NCBI RefSeq assembly: GCF_041296385.1 | Contig: NW_027183768.1 | Location: forward strand, 1 to 64,000 | From: Aphelocoma coerulescens | Lineage: Eukaryota > Chordata > Aves > Passeriformes > Corvidae | Direction: 5' to 3' | Length of the DNA stretch: 64,000 nucleotides | Shown: in pieces, positions 1 through 11,190 of the stretch | Layout: the number at the start of each line of letters is the position of its first letter | Numbering within the stretch: position 1 is the stretch's first letter | Notes under the pieces: generated by a model | What the model was told of the DNA's origin: nothing | Databases searched by the model: none | The model's input: the letters and a program-made list of their open reading frames with translations, nothing else | Position numbers and translations under genes: made by a program

Positions 1-550
1 TGCCGAGAGCAGCGTGTGTGCTGCTGCTTTGAGGGGTGCAGTTGAAGTTGTAGGCAGCAAGAGCTTTCTCAGCTGGCCCTTTTGTGAGCTCTGCTTTTGC
101 CAGATGACTTCCATCTTACCCTCTTACCATCTTAGCCTCTCATTTTTGCATATCCCAAACCCCCTTCCAAACATCCAGCAGCTGCTTGTAAAGAAGAAGT
201 CCTAGAACAAAAAGCCAGTGCTGCCTTTCATAGCCCCTTTGCTGTCTATGAAGTAGAGGAAAGAAGCTAGTGAGACGCACTTTCTTTCTCAACTCCATAG
301 AGCGCATCCTTCTCTCAAGGTGGCAGAGTCCTTGGCGGAAGTGAAGCATCTGCAGCTGCAGTTCAGACTGAGAGATGTGCCAGGACAGGAAACATTTGCT
401 GACCTTCCCTGTTCCCTGTGCAACATGATTCTCGCATCCCAGTCACTTTCACATACCTTCGGTATCCCTGAGTCCAAGCAGCTAAAGCTCACAGAGACAG
501 AAGTGTCAGGAAGGAAAACGTTGCAAAAGCACCCCCTTCTCTTATCAGCA

Positions 551-557
551 TATAAAT
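551..557 (+). promoter_or_regulatory. TATA-like motif in each monomer
   Basis: TATAAAT within gcatataaattgtgc, repeated at the same offset in all 16 monomers. No other core promoter element is recognised, so this may be chance. Confidence 0.2.
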
Positions 558-913
558 TGTGCACAACAGGCTGCGGCACCGAACCTTCCTTCTCAGATAG
601 ACATGCCATCACACTTTTCACTCTTGCAGCTCGGTTGAAAAGCTCCAGCAGCTGCTCCCGCAATAGCAAAAGGTTCTAGAAGTGAAAGCCAGTTTGGGGC
701 TGCACCTTCTCCTTGCCGCATGTAAGCCACACCAAACTCCCTGATGCACTCTGTCCTCCCCTTCTCAAAGGAGTAGACGGTGGCATCAGGACACACCTGT
801 GTCCCAGCAGCTGGGTGCCCAGCCGGGAGCAGGAGCAGGGCTGGGGCTGCTCCCAAAGTTGCCCCGCCCCAATGCCAGAGCCGGACATATGCTGAGGGGG
901 GGCTGGATCAGGC

Positions 914-919
914 TTTATT
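914..919 (-). promoter_or_regulatory. Minus-strand AATAAA in each monomer
   Basis: The plus strand reads tttatt; the minus strand reads ggacaataaagcctg. It occurs at the same offset in all 16 monomers and could end a minus-strand transcript starting in the neighbouring 75-bp or 39-bp repeats. No transcript evidence is available here. Confidence 0.3.
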
Positions 920-1129
920 GTCCAGCTGCATGCCAGGAGTGAGCACAAAATCTACCTGCATTCTCTGCAGCATGCCATCCTGGAGCAGAGCCATTGCCAA
1001 AGGAAGCCGTGAGCCCGTGCCAAGCCAGTGCCGGAGTGGGATCCTAGCAGCACCTGTGGAAGCCGGGAGAGAGGAGCCCACCTGGAGCAGGTTCGTGCAG
1101 GATTAATCATCCCGTGGCTTCCCACCAGG

Positions 1130-1800
1130 GTCCTGTTGCTTCCAAAAGGCCCCACAGTGTCACTGTGGCCCCTCGGTTCCACCAGGTTCCATAGCGTCAC
1201 TGTGGTGCCCAGGGTTCCGTCAGCTTCGCCAGCATCCCCACGGTCTGCAGAGCTCCCCGAGCTTCTGTGGTGTCACAGTGGAGGCAGGGTTGCATCAGGT
1301 TCCATAGCATCAGCACGGTCTCCAGGGCTCCCAGAGGTTCTGTGGTGTCACAGTGGAGGCAGGGTTGCATCAGGTTCCATAGCATCACCACAGTCTCCAG
1401 GGCTCCCTGAGCTTCTGTGGTGTCACAGTGGAGGCAGGGTTGCATCAGGTTCCATAGCATCAGCACGGTCTCCAGGGCTCCCAGAGGTTCTGTGGTGTCA
1501 CAGAGGAGGCAGGGTTGCATCAGGTTCCATAGCATCAGCACGGTCTCCAGGGCTCCAAGAGCTTCTGTGTTGTCACAGAGGAGGCAGGGTTGCATCAGGT
1601 TCAATAGCATCAGCACGGTCTCCAGGGCTCCCCTGAGCTTCTGTGGTGGTGTCACAGAGGAGCCAGGCTTCCTTGTAGTTCCCCAGCATCACAAAGGCTC
1701 TCCTGGGAGCCACGGGTCACAAAGCACCGTGGGCTCTGTGCAGCCCCGCTGTGTCACAATGGCCGCTGGCTTCCACGAGCCCCCGCAGTGTCCCAGTGGG
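1130..1800 (-). repeat. 39-bp family repeats embedded in the monomer (minus orientation)
   Basis: Read on the minus strand, stretches on both sides of the 75-bp block repeat a pattern of ggaaccnaggggccac followed by agtgacactgtggggcc. This is the same pattern seen on the plus strand at 34,673-35,055, 45,172-45,340 and 50,591-50,849. The 75-bp unit itself resembles two diverged copies of it (tatggaacc, then ctgtgacaccacagaa). Present in all complete monomers. Confidence 0.6.
1259..1633. repeat. Nested 75-bp minisatellite inside each monomer
   Basis: Five tandem 75-bp copies here, each containing gcagggttgcatcaggtt. The same block lies at 3527-3826 (4 copies), 5720-6019 (4), 7913-8287 (5), 10181-10555 (5), 12449-12673 (3), 14567-14791 (3), 16685-16909 (3), 18803-19027 (3), 20921-21220 (4), 23114-23488 (5), 25382-25606 (3), 27500-27799 (4), 29693-30067 (5) and 31961-32335 (5). 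As 75 is divisible by three, the block stays open in several frames on both strands and yields apparent 25-residue protein repeats; I treat those as a by-product of the period. Confidence 0.95.
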
Positions 1801-2268
1801 CCCCGTGGCTTTAGGAGTGGGTGGCTGGGAGTTGGTGCCAGCGGCTGGGGGAGCAGCAGCAGGGACTGTGTGTGGACAGTGCCATGGCCACTTGTGTGGC
1901 CACTGGTGTCTCTGTGCCAGGCACAGCCGTGGTGTGTAACACCGGCTCTGGGTCCTTTGGCTGTGCAGGTGGCAGTCACGGCCTGGAGCAGGGCTGCTCC
2001 CGGGGGACAGCCTGGGGCAGGAGGCTGCTGGAGATTCATTCCCCACACTCCTTGTCATGAGGTGCTCAGAGTGATTGGAAAGGCTGTTGGCAGCAGGCAG
2101 TTCTCTGGGTTCAAGCTGTGGAGCTGTCAGCGGGAATGCAAAGGCCAAGCTGGTGAGCCTTTTGTCCTGGTGCCTTTAGTGTGTGAGCAGTCCCTGGTGC
2201 CGTTGTCTTTGGATCCTGAGTGTGGGAGAGGCAAGGCTTAGGATGGTGCGTAGAGCTGAGAAGGAAAG

Positions 2269-4461
2269 TGCCGAGAGCAGCGTGTGTGCTGCTGCTTTGA
2301 GGGGTGCAGTTGAAGTTGTAGGCAGCAAGAGCTTTCTCAGCTGGCCCTTTTGTGAGCTCTGCTTTTGCCAGATGACTTCCATCTTACCCTCTTACCATCT
2401 TAGCCTCTCATTTTTGCATATCCCAAACCCCCTTCCAAACATCCAGCAGCTGCTTGTAAAGAAGAAGTCCTAGAACAAAAAGCCAGTGCTGCCTTTCATA
2501 GCCCCTTTGCTGTCTATGAAGTAGAGGAAAGAAGCTAGTGAGACGCACTTTCTTTCTCAACTCCATAGAGCGCATCCTTCTCTCAAGGTGGCAGAGTCCT
2601 TGGCGGAAGTGAAGCATCTGCAGCTGCAGTTCAGACTGAGAGATGTGCCAGGACAGGAAACATTTGCTGACCTTCCCTGTTCCCTGTGCAACATGATTCT
2701 CGCATCCCAGTCACTTTCACATACCTTCGGTACCCCTGAGTCCAAGCAGCTAAAGCTCACAGAGACAGAAGTGTCAGGAAGGGAAACGTTCCAAAAGCAC
2801 CCCCTTCTCTTATCAGCATATAAATTGTGCACAACAGGCTGCGGCACCGAACCTTCCTTCTCAGATAGACATGCCATCACACTTTTCACTCTTGCAGCTC
2901 GGTTGAAAAGCTCCAGCAGCTGCTCCCGCAATAGCAAAAGGTTCTAGAAGTGAAAGCCAGTTTGGGGCTGCACCTTCTCCTTGCCGCATGTAAGCCACAC
3001 CAAACTCCCTGATGCACTCTGTCCTCCCCTTCTCAAAGGAGTAGACGGTGGCATCAGGACACACCTGTGTCCCAGCAGCTGGGTGCCCAGCCGGGAGCAG
3101 GAGCAGGGCTGGGGCTGCTCCCAAAGTTGCCCCGCCCCAATGCCAGAGCCGGACATATGCTGAGGGGGGGCTGGATCAGGCTTTATTGTCCAGCTGCATG
3201 CCAGGAGTGAGCACAAAATCTACCTGCATTCTCTGCAGCATGCCATCCTGGAGCAGAGCCATTGCCAAAGGAAGCCGTGAGCCCGTGCCAAGCCAGTGCC
3301 GGAGTGGGATCCTAGCAGCACCTGTGGAAGCCGGGAGAGAGGAGCCCACCTGGAGCAGGTTCGTGCAGGATTAATCATCCCGTGGCTTCCCACCAGGGTC
3401 CTGTTGCTTCCAAAAGGCCCCACAGTGTCACTGTGGCCCCTCGGTTCCACCAGGTTCCATAGCGTCACTGTGGTGCCCAGGGTTCCGTCAGCTTCGCCAG
3501 CATCCCCACGGTCTGCAGAGCTCCCCGAGCTTCTGTGGTGTCACAGTGGAGGCAGGGTTGCATCAGGTTCCATAGCATCAGCACGGTCTCCAGGGCTCCC
3601 AGAGGTTCTGTGGTGTCACAGTGGAGGCAGGGTTGCATCAGGTTCCATAGCATCACCACAGTCTCCAGGGCTCCCTGAGCTTCTGTGGTGTCACAGTGGA
3701 GGCAGGGTTGCATCAGGTTCCATAGCATCAGCACGGTCTCCAGGGCTCCCAGAGGTTCTGTGGTGTCACAGAGGAGGCAGGGTTGCATCAGGTTCCATAG
3801 CATCAGCACGGTCTCCAGGGCTCCCCTGAGCTTCTGTGGTGGTGTCACAGAGGAGCCAGGCTTCCTTGTAGTTCCCCAGCATCACAAAGGCTCTCCTGGG
3901 AGCCACGGGTCACAAAGCACCGTGGGCTCTGTGCAGCCCCGCTGTGTCACAATGGCCGCTGGCTTCCACGAGCCCCCGCAGTGTCCCAGTGGGCCCCGTG
4001 GCTTTAGGAGTGGGTGGCTGGGAGTTGGTGCCAGCGGCTGGGGGAGCAGCAGCAGGGACTGTGTGTGGACAGTGCCATGGCCACTTGTGTGGCCACTGGT
4101 GTCTCTGTGCCAGGCACAGCCGTGGTGTGTAACACCGGCTCTGGGTCCTTTGGCTGTGCAGGTGGCAGTCACGGCCTGGAGCAGGGCTGCTCCCGGGGGA
4201 CAGCCTGGGGCAGGAGGCTGCTGGAGATTCATTCCCCACACTCCTTGTCATGAGGTGCTCAGAGTGATTGGAAAGGCTGTTGGCAGCAGGCAGTTCTCTG
4301 GGTTCAAGCTGTGGAGCTGTCAGCGGGAATGCAAAGGCCAAGCTGGTGAGCCTTTTGTCCTGGTGCCTTTAGTGTGTGAGCAGTCCCTGGTGCCGTTGTC
4401 TTTGGATCCTGAGTGTGGGAGAGGCAAGGCTTAGGATGGTGCGTAGAGCTGAGAAGGAAAG
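2269..4461. repeat. Macrosatellite monomer 2 (2,193 bp, four 75-bp copies)
   Basis: Site A is C, with an additional G upstream (gggaaacgttcc) shared only with monomer 3. It has a private ggtaCccctg variant near 2,751. Its last 75-bp copy reads ttcCatagc where nearly all others read ttcAatagc. Confidence 0.95.
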
Positions 4462-6654
4462 TGCCGAGAGCAGCGTGTGTGCTGCTGCTTTGAGGGGTGC
4501 AGTTGAAGTTGTAGGCAGCAAGAGCTTTCTCAGCTGGCCCTTTTGTGAGCTCTGCTTTTGCCAGATGACTTCCATCTTACCCTCTTACCATCTTAGCCTC
4601 TCATTTTTGCATATCCCAAACCCCCTTCCAAACATCCAGCAGCTGCTTGTAAAGAAGAAGTCCTAGAACAAAAAGCCAGTGCTGCCTTTCATAGCCCCTT
4701 TGCTGTCTATGAAGTAGAGGAAAGAAGCTAGTGAGACGCACTTTCTTTCTCAACTCCATAGAGCGCATCCTTCTCTCAAGGTGGCAGAGTCCTTGGCGGA
4801 AGTGAAGCATCTGCAGCTGCAGTTCAGACTGAGAGATGTGCCAGGACAGGAAACATTTGCTGACCTTCCCTGTTCCCTGTGCAACATGATTCTCGCATCC
4901 CAGTCACTTTCACATACCTTCGGTATCCCTGAGTCCAAGCAGCTAAAGCTCACAGAGACAGAAGTGTCAGGAAGGGAAACGTTCCAAAAGCACCCCCTTC
5001 TCTTATCAGCATATAAATTGTGCACAACAGGCTGCGGCACCGAACCTTCCTTCTCAGATAGACATGCCATCACACTTTTCACTCTTGCAGCTCGGTTGAA
5101 AAGCTCCAGCAGCTGCTCCCGCAATAGCAAAAGGTTCTAGAAGTGAAAGCCAGTTTGGGGCTGCACCTTCTCCTTGCCGCATGTAAGCCACACCAAACTC
5201 CCTGATGCACTCTGTCCTCCCCTTCTCAAAGGAGTAGACGGTGGCATCAGGACACACCTGTGTCCCAGCAGCTGGGTGCCCAGCCGGGAGCAGGAGCAGG
5301 GCTGGGGCTGCTCCCAAAGTTGCCCCGCCCCAATGCCAGAGCCGGACATATGCTGAGGGGGGGCTGGATCAGGCTTTATTGTCCAGCTGCATGCCAGGAG
5401 TGAGCACAAAATCTACCTGCATTCTCTGCAGCATGCCATCCTGGAGCAGAGCCATTGCCAAAGGAAGCCGTGAGCCCGTGCCAAGCCAGTGCCGGAGTGG
5501 GATCCTAGCAGCACCTGTGGAAGCCGGGAGAGAGGAGCCCACCTGGAGCAGGTTCGTGCAGGATTAATCATCCCGTGGCTTCCCACCAGGGTCCTGTTGC
5601 TTCCAAAAGGCCCCACAGTGTCACTGTGGCCCCTCGGTTCCACCAGGTTCCATAGCGTCACTGTGGTGCCCAGGGTTCCGTCAGCTTCGCCAGCATCCCC
5701 ACGGTCTGCAGAGCTCCCCGAGCTTCTGTGGTGTCACAGTGGAGGCAGGGTTGCATCAGGTTCCATAGCATCAGCACGGTCTCCAGGGCTCCCAGAGGTT
5801 CTGTGGTGTCACAGTGGAGGCAGGGTTGCATCAGGTTCCATAGCATCACCACAGTCTCCAGGGCTCCCTGAGCTTCTGTGGTGTCACAGTGGAGGCAGGG
5901 TTGCATCAGGTTCCATAGCATCAGCACGGTCTCCAGGGCTCCCAGAGGTTCTGTGGTGTCACAGAGGAGGCAGGGTTGCATCAGGTTCAATAGCATCAGC
6001 ACGGTCTCCAGGGCTCCCCTGAGCTTCTGTGGTGGTGTCACAGAGGAGCCAGGCTTCCTTGTAGTTCCCCAGCATCACAAAGGCTCTCCTGGGAGCCACG
6101 GGTCACAAAGCACCGTGGGCTCTGTGCAGCCCCGCTGTGTCACAATGGCCGCTGGCTTCCACGAGCCCCCGCAGTGTCCCAGTGGGCCCCGTGGCTTTAG
6201 GAGTGGGTGGCTGGGAGTTGGTGCCAGCGGCTGGGGGAGCAGCAGCAGGGACTGTGTGTGGACAGTGCCATGGCCACTTGTGTGGCCACTGGTGTCTCTG
6301 TGCCAGGCACAGCCGTGGTGTGTAACACCGGCTCTGGGTCCTTTGGCTGTGCAGGTGGCAGTCACGGCCTGGAGCAGGGCTGCTCCCGGGGGACAGCCTG
6401 GGGCAGGAGGCTGCTGGAGATTCATTCCCCACACTCCTTGTCATGAGGTGCTCAGAGTGATTGGAAAGGCTGTTGGCAGCAGGCAGTTCTCTGGGTTCAA
6501 GCTGTGGAGCTGTCAGCGGGAATGCAAAGGCCAAGCTGGTGAGCCTTTTGTCCTGGTGCCTTTAGTGTGTGAGCAGTCCCTGGTGCCGTTGTCTTTGGAT
6601 CCTGAGTGTGGGAGAGGCAAGGCTTAGGATGGTGCGTAGAGCTGAGAAGGAAAG
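4462..6654. repeat. Macrosatellite monomer 3 (2,193 bp, four 75-bp copies)
   Basis: Like monomer 2 at site A (gggaaacgttcc) but with the common ggtaTccctg and the common last 75-bp copy. Monomers 2 and 3 form a closely related adjacent pair. Confidence 0.95.
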
Positions 6655-8922
6655 TGCCGAGAGCAGCGTGTGTGCTGCTGCTTTGAGGGGTGCAGTTGAA
6701 GTTGTAGGCAGCAAGAGCTTTCTCAGCTGGCCCTTTTGTGAGCTCTGCTTTTGCCAGATGACTTCCATCTTACCCTCTTACCATCTTAGCCTCTCATTTT
6801 TGCATATCCCAAACCCCCTTCCAAACATCCAGCAGCTGCTTGTAAAGAAGAAGTCCTAGAACAAAAAGCCAGTGCTGCCTTTCATAGCCCCTTTGCTGTC
6901 TATGAAGTAGAGGAAAGAAGCTAGTGAGACGCACTTTCTTTCTCAACTCCATAGAGCGCATCCTTCTCTCAAGGTGGCAGAGTCCTTGGCGGAAGTGAAG
7001 CATCTGCAGCTGCAGTTCAGACTGAGAGATGTGCCAGGACAGGAAACATTTGCTGACCTTCCCTGTTCCCTGTGCAACATGATTCTCGCATCCCAGTCAC
7101 TTTCACATACCTTCGGTATCCCTGAGTCCAAGCAGCTAAAGCTCACAGAGACAGAAGTGTCAGGAAGGAAAACGTTCCAAAAGCACCCCCTTCTCTTATC
7201 AGCATATAAATTGTGCACAACAGGCTGCGGCACCGAACCTTCCTTCTCAGATAGACATGCCATCACACTTTTCACTCTTGCAGCTCGGTTGAAAAGCTCC
7301 AGCAGCTGCTCCCGCAATAGCAAAAGGTTCTAGAAGTGAAAGCCAGTTTGGGGCTGCACCTTCTCCTTGCCGCATGTAAGCCACACCAAACTCCCTGATG
7401 CACTCTGTCCTCCCCTTCTCAAAGGAGTAGACGGTGGCATCAGGACACACCTGTGTCCCAGCAGCTGGGTGCCCAGCCGGGAGCAGGAGCAGGGCTGGGG
7501 CTGCTCCCAAAGTTGCCCCGCCCCAATGCCAGAGCCGGACATATGCTGAGGGGGGGCTGGATCAGGCTTTATTGTCCAGCTGCATGCCAGGAGTGAGCAC
7601 AAAATCTACCTGCATTCTCTGCAGCATGCCATCCTGGAGCAGAGCCATTGCCAAAGGAAGCCGTGAGCCCGTGCCAAGCCAGTGCCGGAGTGGGATCCTA
7701 GCAGCACCTGTGGAAGCCGGGAGAGAGGAGCCCACCTGGAGCAGGTTCGTGCAGGATTAATCATCCCGTGGCTTCCCACCAGGGTCCTGTTGCTTCCAAA
7801 AGGCCCCACAGTGTCACTGTGGCCCCTCGGTTCCACCAGGTTCCATAGCGTCACTGTGGTGCCCAGGGTTCCGTCAGCTTCGCCAGCATCCCCACGGTCT
7901 GCAGAGCTCCCCGAGCTTCTGTGGTGTCACAGTGGAGGCAGGGTTGCATCAGGTTCCATAGCATCAGCACGGTCTCCAGGGCTCCCAGAGGTTCTGTGGT
8001 GTCACAGTGGAGGCAGGGTTGCATCAGGTTCCATAGCATCACCACAGTCTCCAGGGCTCCCTGAGCTTCTGTGGTGTCACAGTGGAGGCAGGGTTGCATC
8101 AGGTTCCATAGCATCAGCACGGTCTCCAGGGCTCCCAGAGGTTCTGTGGTGTCACAGAGGAGGCAGGGTTGCATCAGGTTCCATAGCATCAGCACGGTCT
8201 CCAGGGCTCCAAGAGCTTCTGTGGTGTCACAGAGGAGGCAGGGTTGCATCAGGTTCAATAGCATCAGCACGGTCTCCAGGGCTCCCCTGAGCTTCTGTGG
8301 TGGTGTCACAGAGGAGCCAGGCTTCCTTGTAGTTCCCCAGCATCACAAAGGCTCTCCTGGGAGCCACGGGTCACAAAGCACCGTGGGCTCTGTGCAGCCC
8401 CGCTGTGTCACAATGGCCGCTGGCTTCCACGAGCCCCCGCAGTGTCCCAGTGGGCCCCGTGGCTTTAGGAGTGGGTGGCTGGGAGTTGGTGCCAGCGGCT
8501 GGGGGAGCAGCAGCAGGGACTGTGTGTGGACAGTGCCATGGCCACTTGTGTGGCCACTGGTGTCTCTGTGCCAGGCACAGCCGTGGTGTGTAACACCGGC
8601 TCTGGGTCCTTTGGCTGTGCAGGTGGCAGTCACGGCCTGGAGCAGGGCTGCTCCCGGGGGACAGCCTGGGGCAGGAGGCTGCTGGAGATTCATTCCCCAC
8701 ACTCCTTGTCATGAGGTGCTCAGAGTGATTGGAAAGGCTGTTGGCAGCAGGCAGTTCTCTGGGTTCAAGCTGTGGAGCTGTCAGCGGGAATGCAAAGGCC
8801 AAGCTGGTGAGCCTTTTGTCCTGGTGCCTTTAGTGTGTGAGCAGTCCCTGGTGCCGTTGTCTTTGGATCCTGAGTGTGGGAGAGGCAAGGCTTAGGATGG
8901 TGCGTAGAGCTGAGAAGGAAAG
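6655..8922. repeat. Macrosatellite monomer 4 (2,268 bp, five 75-bp copies)
   Basis: Site A is C; all other reference sites carry the common base. The translated 75-bp block is identical to that of monomer 5. Confidence 0.95.
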
Positions 8923-11190
8923 TGCCGAGAGCAGCGTGTGTGCTGCTGCTTTGAGGGGTGCAGTTGAAGTTGTAGGCAGCAAGAGCTTTCTCAGCTGGCC
9001 CTTTTGTGAGCTCTGCTTTTGCCAGATGACTTCCATCTTACCCTCTTACCATCTTAGCCTCTCATTTTTGCATATCCCAAACCCCCTTCCAAACATCCAG
9101 CAGCTGCTTGTAAAGAAGAAGTCCTAGAACAAAAAGCCAGTGCTGCCTTTCATAGCCCCTTTGCTGTCTATGAAGTAGAGGAAAGAAGCTAGTGAGACGC
9201 ACTTTCTTTCTCAACTCCATAGAGCGCATCCTTCTCTCAAGGTGGCAGAGTCCTTGGCGGAAGTGAAGCATCTGCAGCTGCAGTTCAGACTGAGAGATGT
9301 GCCAGGACAGGAAACATTTGCTGACCTTCCCTGTTCCCTGTGCAACATGATTCTCGCATCCCAGTCACTTTCACATACCTTCGGTATCCCTGAGTCCAAG
9401 CAGCTAAAGCTCACAGAGACAGAAGTGTCAGGAAGGAAAACGTTGCAAAAGCACCCCCTTCTCTTATCAGCATATAAATTGTGCACAACAGGCTGCGGCA
9501 CCGAACCTTCCTTCTCAGATAGACATGCCATCACACTTTTCACTCTTGCAGCTCGGTTGAAAAGCTCCAGCAGCTGCTCCCGCAATAGCAAAAGGTTCTA
9601 GAAGTGAAAGCCAGTTTGGGGCTGCACCTTCTCCTTGCCGCATGTAAGCCACACCAAACTCCCTGATGCACTCTGTCCTCCCCTTCTCAAAGGAGTAGAC
9701 GGTGGCATCAGGACACACCTGTGTCCCAGCAGCTGGGTGCCCAGCCGGGAGCAGGAGCAGGGCTGGGGCTGCTCCCAAAGTTGCCCCGCCCCAATGCCAG
9801 AGCCGGACATATGCTGAGGGGGGGCTGGATCAGGCTTTATTGTCCAGCTGCATGCCAGGAGTGAGCACAAAATCTACCTGCATTCTCTGCAGCATGCCAT
9901 CCTGGAGCAGAGCCATTGCCAAAGGAAGCCGTGAGCCCGTGCCAAGCCAGTGCCGGAGTGGGATCCTAGCAGCACCTGTGGAAGCCGGGAGAGAGGAGCC
10001 CACCTGGAGCAGGTTCGTGCAGGATTAATCATCCCGTGGCTTCCCACCAGGGTCCTGTTGCTTCCAAAAGGCCCCACAGTGTCACTGTGGCCCCTCGGTT
10101 CCACCAGGTTCCATAGCGTCACTGTGGTGCCCAGGGTTCCGTCAGCTTCGCCAGCATCCCCACGGTCTGCAGAGCTCCCCGAGCTTCTGTGGTGTCACAG
10201 TGGAGGCAGGGTTGCATCAGGTTCCATAGCATCAGCACGGTCTCCAGGGCTCCCAGAGGTTCTGTGGTGTCACAGTGGAGGCAGGGTTGCATCAGGTTCC
10301 ATAGCATCACCACAGTCTCCAGGGCTCCCTGAGCTTCTGTGGTGTCACAGTGGAGGCAGGGTTGCATCAGGTTCCATAGCATCAGCACGGTCTCCAGGGC
10401 TCCCAGAGGTTCTGTGGTGTCACAGAGGAGGCAGGGTTGCATCAGGTTCCATAGCATCAGCACGGTCTCCAGGGCTCCAAGAGCTTCTGTGGTGTCACAG
10501 AGGAGGCAGGGTTGCATCAGGTTCAATAGCATCAGCACGGTCTCCAGGGCTCCCCTGAGCTTCTGTGGTGGTGTCACAGAGGAGCCAGGCTTCCTTGTAG
10601 TTCCCCAGCATCACAAAGGCTCTCCTGGGAGCCACGGGTCACAAAGCACCGTGGGCTCTGTGCAGCCCCGCTGTGTCACAATGGCCGCTGGCTTCCACGA
10701 GCCCCCGCAGTGTCCCAGTGGGCCCCGTGGCTTTAGGAGTGGGTGGCTGGGAGTTGGTGCCAGCGGCTGGGGGAGCAGCAGCAGGGACTGTGTGTGGACA
10801 GTGCCATGGCCACTTGTGTGGCCACTGGTGTCTCTGTGCCAGGCACAGCCGTGGTGTGTAACACCGGCTCTGGGTCCTTTGGCTGTGCAGGTGGCAGTCA
10901 CGGCCTGGAGCAGGGCTGCTCCCGGGGGACAGCCTGGGGCAGGAGGCTGCTGGAGATTCATTCCCCACACTCCTTGTCATGAGGTGCTCAGAGTGATTGG
11001 AAAGGCTGTTGGCAGCAGGCAGTTCTCTGGGTTCAAGCTGTGGAGCTGTCAGCGGGAATGCAAAGGCCAAGCTGGTGAGCCTTTTGTCCTGGTGCCTTTA
11101 GTGTGTGAGCAGTCCCTGGTGCCGTTGTCTTTGGATCCTGAGTGTGGGAGAGGCAAGGCTTAGGATGGTGCGTAGAGCTGAGAAGGAAAG
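8923..11190. repeat. Macrosatellite monomer 5 (2,268 bp, five 75-bp copies)
   Basis: Site A is G, as in monomers 1, 6, 8 and 10; other sites are common. It matches monomer 4 in length and 75-bp copy order. Confidence 0.95.

Larger units (their letters stand above)
1..2268. repeat. Macrosatellite monomer 1 (2,268 bp, five 75-bp copies)
   Basis: Reference monomer for the variant sites used below. A: gttGcaaaag near offset 525. B: gctgcGgcacc near 573. C: ccgtGagccc near 1010. D: ggttcGtgcag near 1093. E: gttccGtcag near 1218. F: gcatCagc in the first 75-bp copy. G: base in ctgtgNtgtc of the last 75-bp copy. H: cacttGtgtgg near 1890. I: tgtgCcagg near 1915. J: ccttttGtcc near 2163. At G this monomer has T (ctgtgTtgtc), a variant shared only with monomer 15. 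Confidence 0.95.

Noticed and set aside
1197..1655. A minus-strand repeat protein of 25-residue units within the 75-bp block.
   Set aside because: Any 75-bp tandem repeat without a stop gives this, and the opposite strand is also open across the same DNA.
1417..2241. A 221-274 codon open frame repeated in every macrosatellite monomer, and many shorter ones.
   Set aside because: The frames start inside the 75-bp repeat, overlap open frames on the other strand, show no domain, and are kept only because the monomers are nearly identical.
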